Source: Bretschneidera sinensis
Lineage: Eukaryota > Streptophyta > Magnoliopsida > Brassicales > Akaniaceae
Direction: 5' to 3'
Length of the DNA: 64,000 bases
Assembly (NCBI GenBank): GCA_023935145.1
Contig: CM043698.1
Coordinates: 79,163,001-79,227,000, forward strand
Every line of letters begins with the position of its first letter. Position 1 is the first letter of the stretch. The translations under genes and the position numbers were made by a program. The notes under the pieces were generated by a model that had not been told where the DNA came from, did no database searches, and saw only the letters and a program-made list of their open reading frames with translations. Positions 10,741 through 22,440 of this stretch are shown here, in pieces.

Positions 10741-12154
10741 TGGTGCGATGAAATTGATACTAGCAAGTGCACTAATCGTTTAAGTAATAAAATGATGAGT
10801 AAATATCATTCCCAACGAGGACTGAACAAATACTATAGAAATTATGACTCAACTCTTACCGTTATTTGAGCAAACGAATAATTGTAAGAGAAAAATTTAC
10901 TAACAATTAACTAAAGGGAAAAACAGATGACAATAGTAAATAATGGAAGATTTACAAACTTTGGAATGAAGACTCTTATGAACTAATGTCCTAAGGACTC
11001 GACTTCACCTAAACCATTATTGACAAGAGTTTCGAATGGACAAATTTCGTTTAATACATTTTTCAAGATGGTAGAATCCCCAATAAATTGGTTATCCATA
11101 TTCCAGGTCTAACCACAATCTCAATAATCATTAACTTCAAATATCCATATTCCAGGTCTATTCTAGATTAATTCAAATTAAGAAGCATTAAGTTCAATGG
11201 AATTCCTTTCAGTTAAATCTCCTTATTCGGTTACGATTTAAACGGACCACATGAACTTCCTAGAATCCCTATTCGGTTACTCCTATTCCATTCATGGCAT
11301 GTTTTACCCTGGCCTTTACATAGATAATAATCCAACATCATATTTATTAATTCAACCATTCATAAAAGCATAGCTTCTCTATTCGATGCATCACCATGCC
11401 TAAAGAAGGAATCAAAATAATAAACAGTATTAAGAACAATAAAACACACTCTTTGAAAAACAAAGTAAATTCCAACTTGTCCAAATAGCAACTCAAGACA
11501 TAGGTTTAGGATTCATCTATCCTTAACACAAAAATATCTACTCCATAATAATATTCAAACAAACCATGTTCATATCATAAAACATCCACATAACTAGATA
11601 AGAATAATACAAAACCGGAGAAGAATGATTAAAAGCTTTTGAGTAGCCTCTAGAAGTGTCTCCAACTCCCCTTTTGCATCTCGTCTCCTCCAAATCTGTT
11701 TTTTTTCTTCAACAGCCGTGCTCTCCCTTCTTGTTCAGCTAGGGTTTTTATTTATAATATTCTAAATCCACTGGCCAGCACTGTAGTGCCAACTTCCCAG
11801 CGCTGCAGCGCTGAGACATAAATCGAACCCTAGCCAGAGCTGCAGCGCTAACTTCCCAGCGCTGCAGCTTTGAGTTTCTGTCCACATTCTTCTATTCATG
11901 CTAGATTCCAGCGCTGCAACTTTGAGTTTCTGTCCCCTTTACACATTTTTTCCCTTCCAGCGCTCTAGCAAGTGTCTGCACAGTAGATTTCCAAGACTTA
12001 GCATTGAACATTTAACTAAAACAACTATTAGTAGAATGAAATAAACTAAACTAAAAATTGCTAAAAACACATGAAACACAATTCTAATGCTTAAGATCAA
12101 CACCAAAAACGTGCCTAAAAGAAGTATAACAACATGATTTATTCAGAGTTATCA
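10741..12154 (-). repeat. TE-C 3' LTR
   Basis: Plus-strand start TGGTGCGATGAAATTGATAC, end GAGTTATCA. It aligns end to end with 21004-22440. A TATA box (TATAAATA on minus) lies at 11749-11756, with the GC-rich island just upstream of it in the element's sense. Confidence 0.93.
11768..11965 (-). repeat. Palindromic GC-rich island in the TE-C 3' LTR
   Basis: Repeats of the type CCAGCGCTGCAGCGCT and AACTTCCCAGCGCTGCAGC. The perfect 14-nt palindrome AGCGCTGCAGCGCT is at 11799-11812. It lies immediately upstream of the LTR TATA box in element orientation. Confidence 0.8.
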
Positions 12155-12172
12155 CACCCCAAACTTACGTTT
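12155..12172 (-). promoter_or_regulatory. TE-C polypurine tract
   Basis: On minus, AAGTTTGGGGTGTG directly precedes the 3' LTR (which starts TGATAACTC), the expected position for plus-strand priming. Confidence 0.8.
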
Positions 12173-13560
12173 TTGCTAGTCCTCGACCAAACTAGAACAA
12201 AATCCTAACACACACATCCTAAGAGTGAGAGATGATTTGATTAGATTTGACATAACATGCCTCAAAGATTGCATATAAATCATAACGCAAGAAAAATTTC
12301 CAAATACTGCTAATGTCTAGAATTTCAAATTTATTGCTAGCCTTATCTTACATCAAATTCTTTAAACGTGTGTGTGTGTAACGCCTTTATAAACTTAATC
12401 GTCTCACCATTCTAATCGGTTTATGCAGGCAAATAGGATAATACCAATCTTTCAAAGTCCATAAGCTTGTTTTTCACACCATTCTCCACTAATGTAGGTC
12501 ATGACAATACCCGAGATCACCAGGACTTTATTCAGCTTATAACTTTGGCTAAGGCTAAGGTATGGTAAAAGATTTATTTGAGGCTCACATCACCTTAAGC
12601 AAATCAACCAATAATCATAATTTTTTTTTTCAAACTTTTCCTCCGTTATCATGTACTACTCCAATACTTTTGCAAATTTCACATCTTTTTCATTTTTTTT
12701 TTGTTTTTTGTTTTTCTTATGCTTGTACTATAGTAACACCAGTCTGTATTTCTGTGTGCATGAATGAAACTATAACAGAGCATGTACATGACGATCAAAC
12801 ATGGCTTTGCCAGCTGCCTGTGATAGGCAAAATATAACTTGAGCAAATAGTTCGTGTGGTAAACCTTTTCAACGTCAATCTTTCCCTTGCTCTTTTATGA
12901 CTAGGGTCCCTTGCTCACTCTCGATGGGGAATATTTGATACTTAACATAGCCAAGTCGAAGACTGCTTTCTCTTGCTCAATCCTCTGCCACCACTTAAGA
13001 GAATAATCCATTCATTAATCGATGTGCTTACAGGTGAAAGGTAGAGTTGTAGCATTTTTTTTTATTTTTAAGAAAAGGAAATAGGTTAGATGATCGGGTG
13101 ACAAAACAATAGATATCCAAGCTCAAAAGGGGAAAACTAAGGATAATCACATATCAAGGGTTGGCTAGAAAAGCTCATACGTTCCAAACATGGCCTGGAT
13201 CATTTCTTTGGTACTGTACTACCTAGGATTTCGCCTCGAGTGGTCTTTAAACAAGTTCTAGAGTCCAAGAGATCTCAAGAAACTACATTGCTCACATAAA
13301 CGCTTTTCGAAACAGCAAGACAACAAAGTGCTTAGGTGTAAGTGCTCATTGTGTTCAAATAGTTCGATGTAAAATAAATCCAACAGCAAATTCAAGCACA
13401 CAGACAAACGCAACATTTTTCAAATTTTAAATGGCTATAATCAAGTCAATCTATTTCTCATCATCGCCAAAATCAAAATCAAACAACAGAAAGCACTCAG
13501 ATAAAACAAACAGAAAAATAACTAGAAACATGAGCAGCACACAACACTCAGATAAAGTTT
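12173..13560 (-). other. TE-C 3' non-coding region
   Basis: About 1.4 kb between a PPT-like sequence and the true PPT. It is AT-rich with T runs and a short TG repeat near 12369. The only longer frame, 12562-12837 on plus, looks like low-complexity noise. No gene was recognised. Confidence 0.6.
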
Positions 13561-13576
13561 CCACCCCCAAACTTAA
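13561..13576 (-). promoter_or_regulatory. Second PPT-like sequence in TE-C
   Basis: On minus it reads TTTAAGTTTGGGGGTGG, matching the core of the true PPT at 12155. It lies just past the stop of the env-like ORF. TE-D and TE-G have similar sequences at a comparable distance from their 3' LTRs. Confidence 0.5.
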
Positions 13577-13655
13577 ATGACACATTGTCCGCAATGTATA
13601 AAATTTGAATCATAAAGTAAGAGAAAGGAACTCTCCTAATTAGTCGGAGGCCGAA

Positions 13656-14738
13656 TCAATCGTCCTTGTCAATATCTTCATCCTCCGGATCACTGCTATG
13701 ACCGGGATATGGTGGTAGTGGAGGAAGCTGTTGTGTGTCGATTCCCAAATGAGTGGCAAAAATCCTCATCATCTGGTCATTGGTTTGAAAACAACCTGCA
13801 ATGTATGATGCTTGCTGCTGACCCCAATGCCGAAGCTCATGAAGCTCTGTCTCAACCGCTGTCAAACAATCAGAAAGTGACATATTCCATTGTTGGCGTG
13901 CTGGCGGAGGCTGTGAGTAAGAGGCTCCTTGGCTCGGTGCTTGATCTATATCTGTGATCCTATAGATAGTCCTATGATCCAGAGGATGCATTGGTTGTTT
14001 AATTTGTTCCCCCACAGTCCAGGTAACACCACACGAGCCACAAAGGGATGTTATCAAAGATGGGAAATACAACCCCGCACTGATCGAATTTGCGCTGTAT
14101 AAAATACTGTTTTGGATAATACTTCCCATATCAATACTCAATCCTTGGTAGATGGCGAATAACAGAATTACTCTGTCTCTTATGACATCACTTAAATGGG
14201 TTGTCGAAAGCAGACGAGCGCCCATAAAGTAATGCCAAGCTTTCGCTGTCCTATCCATTACACCCGATGGAAATGAAGTCCGCTCATCACCGGACAATTT
14301 CTATTGTGTCTCAACTTTGCAGAGAACCTCGATTACCTCGTCGAGGTCAGGCACACTGGCATAAGCACTGTACTCATCCATTGGGATGTTAGAAGTAGTG
14401 AGCAGTTTGTTAATTGTGCCTTTGTCGAATGCCACTAATTTCCCTCTAATCTTCACCTTCAGATTCGTGTGCTCGGCAACATTTGCATAAAATTCACGCA
14501 CAACCGGAATAATTGCAGCTTCTAGTGTTGTGCAGAATGTTTCCCATTTTTGGGCAGTGATGATCCTGTGAATGAGTGGAAAGTGTCCATTTGGTGATAT
14601 TAAATCCCCGTTCAGGGATTGGTACTTTCTTAAGTTGAGAACGCTTAAACCTCTGTTCTGCTTCCTTTGAAACAAAAAGCTCATAATTGTAACTGATAGA
14701 GCTGGGTCTCGCGCGTTTGGGAGGAGCCATTTGATCAA
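13656..14738 (-). pseudogene. TE-C env-like ORF (plant transposon protein), one frame break
   Basis: It lies after integrase and in the same orientation, the position of the env-like ORF of Athila elements. One frame starts at the ATG near 14730 (MAPPKRARPSSISYNYELF, then FVSKEAEQRFKRSQLKK and PERGF). In overlapping frames it passes through VREFYANVAEHTNLKVKIRG and FDKGTINKLLT, and after a stop at 14301 continues in 14297-13656 (WHYFMGARLLSTTHLSDVI, VILLFAIYQGLSIDMGSII), ending in an acidic, proline-rich tail. The pattern matches the 'putative plant transposon protein' family (Transposase_32-like). No signal peptide or obvious membrane span was seen, so a viral envelope role is not supported. 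Confidence 0.7.
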
Positions 14739-14739
14739 G

Positions 14740-15334
14740 ACTTATGTTCTGTAAATAACCAAACTCTAAACTGCAGACAAAAACCTAGAGCAACACCCTC
14801 TTCCACAACATAGATTCCCAAATAATTTTTGCAGAAAAAACTTGCAATCAAAGCTTTGCAATGTCTTCAATCAACGAGTCTCAAATGACCCAGCATAATA
14901 CAATGCATAGCCAACCCACCATCAACAAAATTTCATACAGCCACAATCACACTTCTCTCCCAACGAACAGCCAAGTTAAAAAAATTACAGCTAAAAATCT
15001 AAGAAGTTGCAACTTATTTGTTTCTACCTTCCTCAATATCTCATCAAATTACCATGTATTGTAAGGCAAACAGAAACAAATCAAGTGATCTCACTCAATA
15101 ATATGAATTTTTGTTGTCTTAAGATGAAGAACCCTTACTTGATTGGAAGAAATCAAAGGCACCCAAAAGCACTTGAGAGGTGTGATCTCTGTGAAGAGCT
15201 GGAGCAATCCATGGTGGGAGATGCAAAAGAACTCTGATTTGGTAGTGCGATGAGGAAGGAAGGTTGAATTTTAGTGATTTAGAGAAAGTTATATGCTGGG
15301 AATCAGAAATTGAACATGACCTAACAGTGACAGA
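14740..15334 (-). other. Leader region upstream of the TE-C env-like ORF
   Basis: Non-coding, AT- and pyrimidine-rich on minus. A TATA-like CATATAAC is near 15290 and an ATG in good context (CACCATGG) is near 15212, opening only a short frame. It could be a 5' UTR with an intron, but no splice pair was fixed. Confidence 0.4.
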
Positions 15335-15475
15335 TCATGTTATTTAAAAACTCAGTGTCCGACCTGGTGCTGCAGCGCCAACTTCCCAGCGCTGAATCTT
15401 TGGTCTGATCAACGCTTAATGGTCTGATCAGTGCTGCAGTGCCTAAAGTGTGTGGCTGCAGTGTGGTGTCTCTTT
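15335..15475 (-). promoter_or_regulatory. Internal promoter-like block in TE-C
   Basis: GC-rich GCTGCAGCGCC and CCCAGCGCTG repeats at 15365-15470, matching the LTR island, are followed in element orientation by the TATA-like TTTTTAAATAAC near 15338-15350. The island-then-TATA order copies the LTR U3. It lies after integrase and about 600 nt before the env-like start, so it might drive that ORF. This function is inferred. Confidence 0.4.
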
Positions 15476-15659
15476 CCTGACTCCAATCAATTCCTGAAAA
15501 TAAAGCAACAATAACCCATTTTAAAATAATAAAAACTTTAACTAACAGACAAATCAAACAAAACAAAAAAATAAACACACAAAACAAATTCAAAAGGCAA
15601 GAAAAATAGAAAAACAAAATGTTAGTTCTAATTTATAGTCATTAGCTTGACTTTCTGAT

Positions 15660-16993
15660 TTAAGGCTCTTGGAGAATGGTTGTGGACGATTGAGGGTCAA
15701 ACGTCCCCATGATGTAGTGCTTCAATCTGTGCCCGTTGACCTTGAACATCTCCTTGTTTTTCTCGTGTCGTAATTCAACGGCACCAAAAGGTGAGACACT
15801 TATCACGGTGTACGGTCCAGTCCACCAAGATTTCAGTTTCTTTGGAAATAGACGAAGTCGGCTATTGTACAAAAGAACTTGTTGCCCTAGAACAAATTCT
15901 TTCCTCGAGATGTGTCGATCATGCCATTTTGTTTTTTCCTTCTACAGCTTTGCATTCTCATATGCTCCTAGTCGAAGTTCTTCCAATTCATCAACCTGCA
16001 ACAAACACTTTTGTCCTGTAATGGTCATATCAAAATTCAAGAATTTGGTGGCCTAATATGCTTTATGCTCGAGTTCGATAGGAAGATGACAGGCTTTTCC
16101 AAAAACCAGCCTATATGGTGACATTCCTATTGGTGTTTTGAAAGCCGTTCTATATGCCCACAATGCATCATCTAATTTGAGTGCCCAATCTTTCCTAGAA
16201 GTATTCACGGTTTTTTCTAAAATTCTTTTCACCTCCCGATTTGAAACTTCCACCTGACCACTTGTTTGTGCATGGTATGAAGTGCCGAGTTTGTGAGTTA
16301 CTCCATATTTTCCTAACAAGGTTCTAAATTAACGATTGTCAAAGTGTTTACCTCGATCACTAATTATTGTCCTAGGGGTTCCAAACCGAGTAAAAATGTT
16401 TTTCTTGATGAGTTGGAGAACTGCTTTAGCATCATTAGTGCGGGTTGCTATGGGTTCTACCCATTTAGACACATAATCCACTGCAACTAGAATATACTGA
16501 TTTGACAAGGATGCAGGATAGGGTCCCATGAAATCAATACCCCAAACGTCAAATATTTCGCAAACAAGAATATTGTTTAAAGGCATTTCATTTCGTTTAG
16601 AGATGTTACCAATTCGTTGGCATCTATCACATGATGCGACGTAAGCCTGGGCATCCTTAAACAGTCGGCGAATAGAAACCTGATTGCAATACCTTTGCTG
16701 CTGTTCGATTTGCACCGAAATGTCCCCCAGCTTCTCTGTCATAGCAGTAATACAAAAAACTTGTTAAACTCATGCTTCGGCACACATCTAAGAATCACTT
16801 GATCTGCACACAATTTGTATAGATGCAGATCCTCCCAAAAATAATGCTTCACATCGAATAGGAGTTTCTTTCTTTGTTGATAAGTGAAGTTCCCTGGGAT
16901 CCAGTTTCCTACAATTGGCGAAATCAGCAAATCATGGTGTCTCAAACACCGATAAAACAGAATTAAACGAAGAAATAGAAAATATTTTCTCAT
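15660..16993 (-). pseudogene. pol: TE-C integrase (few breaks)
   Basis: On minus, the second half of the zinc-binding region reads [20 protein letters not shown], followed by the catalytic core with [50 protein letters not shown] and, after one stop at 16326, [20 protein letters not shown] and [14 protein letters not shown]. The C-terminal part has [20 protein letters not shown] and VNGHRLKHY, ending near 15660. The chain is nearly complete, interrupted by a few stops (16326, around 16055) and frameshifts near 16740-16930. Confidence 0.85.
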
Positions 16994-17550
16994 CCAGAAA
17001 TTCTTCGTTAATGCTAATATTAGTCTCTTCCGATTTTTCGAGCCTTGATAAGTGGTCTGCCATTTGATTGTCAGTCCCCTTCTTATCTTTGATTTCTAAA
17101 TCGAATTCTTGAAGAAGGAGAATCCACCGCAACAGTCTTGGTTTTGCGTCATTTTTCGCTAAAAGATACTTTAAAGCTGCATGGTCAGTATAAACAGTAG
17201 ATTTTGATCCAATAAGATAGGATTGAAACTTATCAAATGCAAATACAACAGCTAAAAGTTATTTCTCGGTGGTAGCGTAGTTTAGTTGGGGTCCGGTAAG
17301 AGTGCGGCTTGCATAATAAATTGTCCTGAAAACTTTATCTATTCTTTGACCAAGCACTACCCCAACTGCGATATCACTGGCATCACACATTAATTCGAAC
17401 GGGAGGCTCCAATCTGGTGCTACCACAACAGGGGCGATCATCAACTTATCATTTAATGTAGTAAATGCCTGCAAACAATCATCAGAAAAGTTAAACTTCA
17501 CATCTTTTACAAGAAGATTAGAAAGAGGTTTAGAGATTTTTGAAAAATCC
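16994..17550 (-). pseudogene. pol: TE-C RNase H
   Basis: On minus, FNFSDDCLQAFTTLNDKL, then LPFELMCDASDIAVGVVLGQ and YYASRTLTGPQLNYATTEK (17501-17259), a stop, then FTDH-type [33 protein letters not shown] and [10 protein letters not shown] (to about 17040). This is the standard Ty3/gypsy RNase H and tether region. Breaks are one stop at about 17257 and a frameshift at the RT boundary. Confidence 0.85.
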
Positions 17551-18480
17551 TTAATGAATCTCCTGTAAAAGCCGGCATGCCCCAGGAAACTTCTGATGGC
17601 TTTGACTGAAGTGGGAGGTGGGAGTTTTTCTCACATCCACCTTTTCTTTGTCAACTTCAATACCCCTAGATGATATTTTATGCCCCAACACTATCCCTTC
17701 GTGGACCATGAAATGACATTTCTCCCAATTTAGTACTAGGTTCGTCTCTTCGCATCGCTGCAAAACTAAAGAGAGATTATGAAGACAATCATCAAAGGTT
17801 AGACCAAATAGTGTAAAATCATCCATGAAGATCTCTAAAAAAATTTCGGTCATATCAGAAAAAATTTCCAACATACAACTTTGAAAAGTTGCGGATGCGT
17901 TACAGAGACCAAAGGGCATCCTCCTATATGCAAACGTTCCATAAGGACATGTAAACGTCGTCATTTCTTGATCCTCGGGTGCTATGGGAATTTGGTTATA
18001 TCCCGAGTATCCATCAAGCAGACAGTAGAACTTGTGACCTGCCAATCTTTCCAACGTTTGATCAATAAAAGGTAAAGGAAAGTGATCTTTTCTTGTGGCG
18101 TCATTTAATTTTCTATAGTTAATACAAACACGCCAACCTGTCACAGTTCTGGTGGGGATCAATTCATTATTATTATTTTTCACAACAGTGATCCCACCTT
18201 TCTTTGGTACCACTTGTACCAGGCTGGTCCAAGCACTATCAGAAATTGGATAAATAATACCTGCATCAAGCAACTTGACTACTTCTTTCTTAACAACCTC
18301 TTGCATTACTGGATTTAAGCGTCGGTGTGGCTGAACAGTAGGCTTGAAGTTCTCCTCCATGAGAATTTTATGAGTGCAAATAGAAGGGCTAATTCCCTTG
18401 ATATCCGCTATTATCCACCCCAAAGCCTTTTTATGCCTTTTTAAGACTTCCAACAAGCATTTTTCCATTTGACTTGTCAA
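17551..18480 (-). pseudogene. pol: TE-C reverse transcriptase (long open frame)
   Basis: Copies element RNA into DNA. The 309-residue frame contains HKKALGWIIADIKGISPSIC, RRLNPVMQEVVKKEVVKLLD, GWRVCINYRKLN, DHFPLPFIDQTLERLAG, LLDGYSGYNQIPIAPED, the polymerase site FMDDFTLFG (plus 17812-17832) and NWEKCHFMVHEGIVLGHKIS. All RT blocks are present. It is separated from the gag-protease frame by a frameshift at about 18480 and leaves frame near 17640, where the thumb continues in another frame. Confidence 0.88.
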
Positions 18481-19751
18481 CGAAGAGGAATGATAACGGG
18501 GAAAATATTTTTCTCTAGATAAACATATTTCAAATGATCAGGTAAAGTTTTTAATTCAGGGGTTATTATTGGTTCGCTTGGCACTTCTTGTCCCATTTCA
18601 GCTTCCAAGTTCCTTGCTTCTTCTTGGATGATGAGTTCTTTAGTGGTGGTAGTTCCTAATTCCATGATGCATTTCTCCAAAGTATCTTCATTTAATGTTT
18701 TCTCCTGAAACTCCTCAATGAGGTCATCAACAACATTCGCGTGAAAACAAGAAGAAGTAGATAAGTCAGACGGATATTTCATGATTTTATACATATCAAA
18801 AACTACTTGCTCATCATTGACTCTCAAAATCAATTTTCTTTATTCTACATCAATTAAGGCTCTCCCTGTAGCAAGGAATGGACGTCCGAGTATAAGAGGT
18901 ACCTCATGATCCTCTTCCATGTCGAGAACAATGAAGTCTACAGGGAATATAAATTTATCAACTTTTACCAGTACATCTTCTATAATTCCTCGTGGTCTCT
19001 TAATTGATCGATCAACTAATTGCAATGACACTGTCGTTATTTTGACATCTCCTAATTCAAGTTTCCTGAAAATTGAAAGAGGTATAAGATTGATACTTGC
19101 ACCAAGGTCACATAAAGCTTTATCAAAAAATGAATTTCCCAAAGTGCAAGGTATAGTAAAACTCCCTGGATCTTTCAATTTTGGAGGTAGCTTGTTTTGC
19201 AGTATAGCGCTGCACTCTTCAGTTAACATCACCGTTTCGTGTTCCTCAAGCTTCCGTTTGTTAGACAAAATTTCCTTCAAAAATTTAGTGTAACTTGGCA
19301 TCTGTGCTAATGCCTCTGCAAATGGAATATTAATATGCAATTTCTTGAAAATCTCTAAAAATTTTGAGAATTGCTTATCTAATTTTTCTTTTTGAAATTT
19401 CTGAGGATAAGGAAGAGGTGGTACATATTTAGTTTCAGAGTTAGGATCACTCAAACCTTTACTAGTGGACTTCTTTGCTGAAACGCGTTTCTCTTTTTGA
19501 TCGGTCTCTTCTTTCTTGCCTTTTTGATTGGTGATTTCTTTAGGTTTTAGATCTTCCAATTGTGTGCCACTCCTTAATGTTATGGCCTTGACATCCTCCT
19601 TAGGATTTTTTTCTGTGTTGCTCAAAAGAGAACCTTGTGCACGTCCAGAAATTATGGTTGCTAGTTGACCGACTTGAACTTCTAGATTTTTGATGGATGC
19701 TTCTTGATTTTGGAACCTAGTTTCTGCTGTACTTAAGAATTTGGCCATCAT
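18481..19751 (-). pseudogene. pol: TE-C protease and linkers
   Basis: On minus, DVKAITLRSGTQLEDLKPKE is followed by a Lys-rich linker, then the aspartic protease with active site LCDLGASINLIPLSIFRKLE (around 19120-19070) and flap/C-terminal segments VKVDKFIFPVDFIVLDME and VPLILGRPFLATGRALIDVE. A stop at 18837 separates the following linker 18833-18477. The protease site is intact, unlike in TE-D and TE-G. Confidence 0.87.
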
Positions 19752-19756
19752 GTCCT

Positions 19757-20879
19757 CTAAGTTGGACTTTTTTTCTTGAGTAGGGTATTCAGAATGAGGT
19801 TTTTTCGCATTGCTTTGATTCTACGAGAAGTTTGGGTGATTCCTCCATCCCGGATTATATGTATTGCTGTATGGATTGTTTTGCCTATGAAAATTTGAAA
19901 CAAAGTTAGCTTGTTCAGCAGATGAATTATATGCAAACTGATTACCTGCTTGACAGTTACTGCTGTGGTGGCCACTACCACCACACAATTCACATATTGT
20001 CTGTGAATTGGGATTAAGTCCATCAATCTTCTTGGCGAGAGTCTCCAATTGTGCTGCTAGAGCTATAACAGCATCTACATTGTGCAATCCTAAGGCTCTG
20101 TTAACAGATAACCTTTTAATTGGCCATTGATAAGAATTTGTGGCCATTTCTTCTAGCAATTCAATGGCTTCTTCTGGAGTTTTTCTCATGATAATGCCAC
20201 CTGCAGCTGCATCAATCATGGTTCGGGTTGTACTGGTTAAACTGTTATAAAAAGTTTGTACCTGCATCCAAGTGGGAAACTCGGGATGAGGACATCTTAT
20301 CAAAAGGTCTTTAAAACGTTCTCATGCCTCATAGAGTGATTCCCGATCGACCTGCAAGAACATAGTAATTTCATTACGTAATTTTACAGTTTTTGCAGGA
20401 AGGAAGTATTTCCCTAAAAAATTTTGAGCCAATTTTGCCCATGTCGTTATGAATCCTGCTGGCAAAGAAGTCAACCGGCTTTTTGCTTTATCCTTCAATG
20501 AAAATGGAAAAAGTCTTAAGCGAATTGCATCCTCCGATACTCCGTTATGCTTGAATATATCACAAATTTCAAGGAAATTCGTCAAGTTAACATTTGGATC
20601 TTCTTGTGATAGGCCCTCAAATTGTACTGAATGTTGAATCATCTGAATGATGGCAGGCTTAATTTCAAAATTATTCACTTGTATAGGTGGTCTTCGGATG
20701 CTAGATTCAACACCATCCATCTTTGGCATAGCATAATCCCACAGTGCACGTTGCACCTCTGCATTGTTCCCTTCTGCCATTGTATTGACTGTTATTGATG
20801 CTGCTCTTCTCAAAGCGTGAAAAGTGCGCCCAATTTCTGGATTAAGTTCTGCAAGTATTCTACCACTAGTACATATCAT
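19757..20879 (-). pseudogene. gag: TE-C Gag (two nonsense mutations)
   Basis: On minus, a leader and the retrotransposon Gag core: PNVNLTNFLEICDIFKHNGV, AIRLRLFPFSLKDKAKSRL, FLGKYFLPAKTVKLRNEITM, then the zinc knuckle CELCGGSGHHSSNC (19990-19950) and NPYSNTYNPGWRNHPNFS. The two stops in the Gag-protease frame, at about 20321 and 19818, sit where family members have Trp (YEA.ERF and NFS.NQS) and fit G-to-A changes. The start at 20879 is the first ATG; the next in-frame candidate is the MAEGNN methionine. Confidence 0.87.
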
Positions 20880-20980
20880 GCACTAGAAACGAAGACCCTG
20901 CAAAATAGACTTAAAAACCAAATTAACAAACTCTAAAATTAACTAGTAGAATCACAATAAATGTAATATTTTATTTCAGT

Positions 20981-20997
20981 CCCCGGCAACGGCACCA
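20981..20997 (-). promoter_or_regulatory. TE-C primer binding site, tRNA-Asp type
   Basis: On minus, TGGTGCCGTTGCCGGGG, complementary to the 3' end of plant tRNA-Asp with one mismatch, six bases inside the 5' LTR. This site is characteristic of Athila-type elements. Confidence 0.85.
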
Positions 20998-21003
20998 AAA
21001 ACT

Positions 21004-22440
21004 TGGTGCGATGAAATTGACACTAGTAAGTGCACTAATCGTTCAAGTAATAAAATGATGAGTAAATATCGTTTCCAACGAGGACTGAACAAATACTACA
21101 GAAATTATGACTCAACTCTTACCGTTATTTGAGAAAACAAATAATTGTAGGAGAAAAATTTACTAACAATTAACTAAAGGGAAAAACAGATGATAATAGT
21201 AAATAACAGAAGATTTGCAAACTTTGGAATGAAGACTCTTATGAACTAACATGCTAAGGACTCGACTTCACCTAAACCATTATTGACAAGAGTTTCGAAT
21301 GGACAAGTTTCGTTTAATATGTTTTTCAAGATGGTAGAATCCCCAATAAATTGGTTATCCATATTCCAGGTCTAACCACAATCTCAAGAATCATTAACTT
21401 CAAATATCCATATTCCATGTCTATTCTAGATTAATTCAAATTAAGAAGCATTAAGTTCAATGGAATTCCTTTCAGTTAAATCTCTCTATTCGGTTACGAT
21501 TTAAACAGACCACATGAACTTCTTAGAATCCCTATTCGGTTACTCCTATTCCATTCATGGCATGTTTTATCCTAACCTTTGCATAGATAACAATCCAACA
21601 TCATATTTATTAATTCAACCATTCATAAAAGCATAGCTTCTCTATTCGACACATCACCATGCCTAAAGAAGGAATCAAAATAATAAACAGCATTAAGAAC
21701 AATAAAACACACTATTTGAAAAACAAAGTAAATTCCAACTTGTCCAAATAGCAATTCAAGACATAGGTTTAGGATTCATCTATCCTTAACACAAAAATAT
21801 CTACTCCATAATAATATTCAAACAAACCATGTTCATATCATAAAACATCCACATAACTAGATAAGAATAATACAAAACTGGAGAAGAATGATTAAAAGCT
21901 TCTGAGTAGCCTCCAGGAGTGTCTCTAACTCCTTTTTTGCGTCTCGTCTCCTCCAACTCTATTTTTTTTTCTTTAACAGTCGTACTCTCCCTTCTTATTC
22001 AACTAGGGTTTCTATTTATAATATTCTAAATCCGTCGGCCAGCACTACAGTTCCAACTTCCCAACACTGCAGCGCTGAGACATAAATCGAACCCTAGCCA
22101 AAGCTGCAGTGCCAACTTCCCAGCACTACAGCTTTGAGTTTTTGTCCACATTTTTCTATTCATGCCAGATTCTAGCGCTGCAGCGCCAACTTTCCTGTGC
22201 TGTAGCTTTGAGTTTTTGTCCCCTTCACACATTTTTGCCCTTCCAGCACTCCAGCAAGGGTCTACACAGTAGATTTCCAAGACTTAGCATTGAACATTTA
22301 ACTAAAACAACTATTAGTATAATGAAATAAACTAAACTAAAAATTGCTAAAAACACATGAAACAAAATTCTAATGCTTCAGATCAACACCAAAAGCGTGC
22401 CTAAAAGAAGTATAATAACATGATTTATTCAGAGTTATCA
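21004..22440 (-). repeat. TE-C 5' LTR
   Basis: Aligns end to end with 10741-12154, and the downstream duplication is TACAC. It carries TATAAATA (plus 22013-22020) with the GC-rich island upstream of it in element orientation. Confidence 0.93.
22031..22258 (-). repeat. GC-rich island in the TE-C 5' LTR
   Basis: The same AGCGCTGCAGCGC-type repeats as in the 3' LTR, more decayed by C-to-T and G-to-A changes (for example CAACACTGCAGCGCTGAG). They lie upstream of the TATA box in the element's sense. Confidence 0.75.

Larger units (their letters stand above)
10741..22440 (-). mobile_element. TE-C: nearly intact Athila-type Ty3/gypsy element with env-like ORF
   Basis: An 11.7 kb element with long LTRs (10741-12154 and 21004-22440) and a perfect duplication TACAC (10736-10740 and 22441-22445). 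Minus-strand order is 5' LTR, tRNA-Asp primer site, gag, protease, RT, RNase H, integrase, env-like ORF, polypurine tract, 3' LTR. Gag to the protease end shares one frame, broken by only three stop codons, and a single frameshift separates it from RT. The LTRs differ at about nine of the first ~165 aligned bases by eye. It is the innermost insertion of the left nest and is younger than TE-A and TE-B. Confidence 0.93.

Noticed and set aside
12562..12837. 91-residue ORF on plus in TE-C
   Set aside because: Phe/Ser/Thr-rich translation of T-rich 3' non-coding DNA of TE-C, without domain features.
13656..14738. True viral envelope gene in TE-C
   Set aside because: No signal peptide, fusion peptide or clear transmembrane span was seen; called only env-like by position and similarity to a plant transposon protein family.
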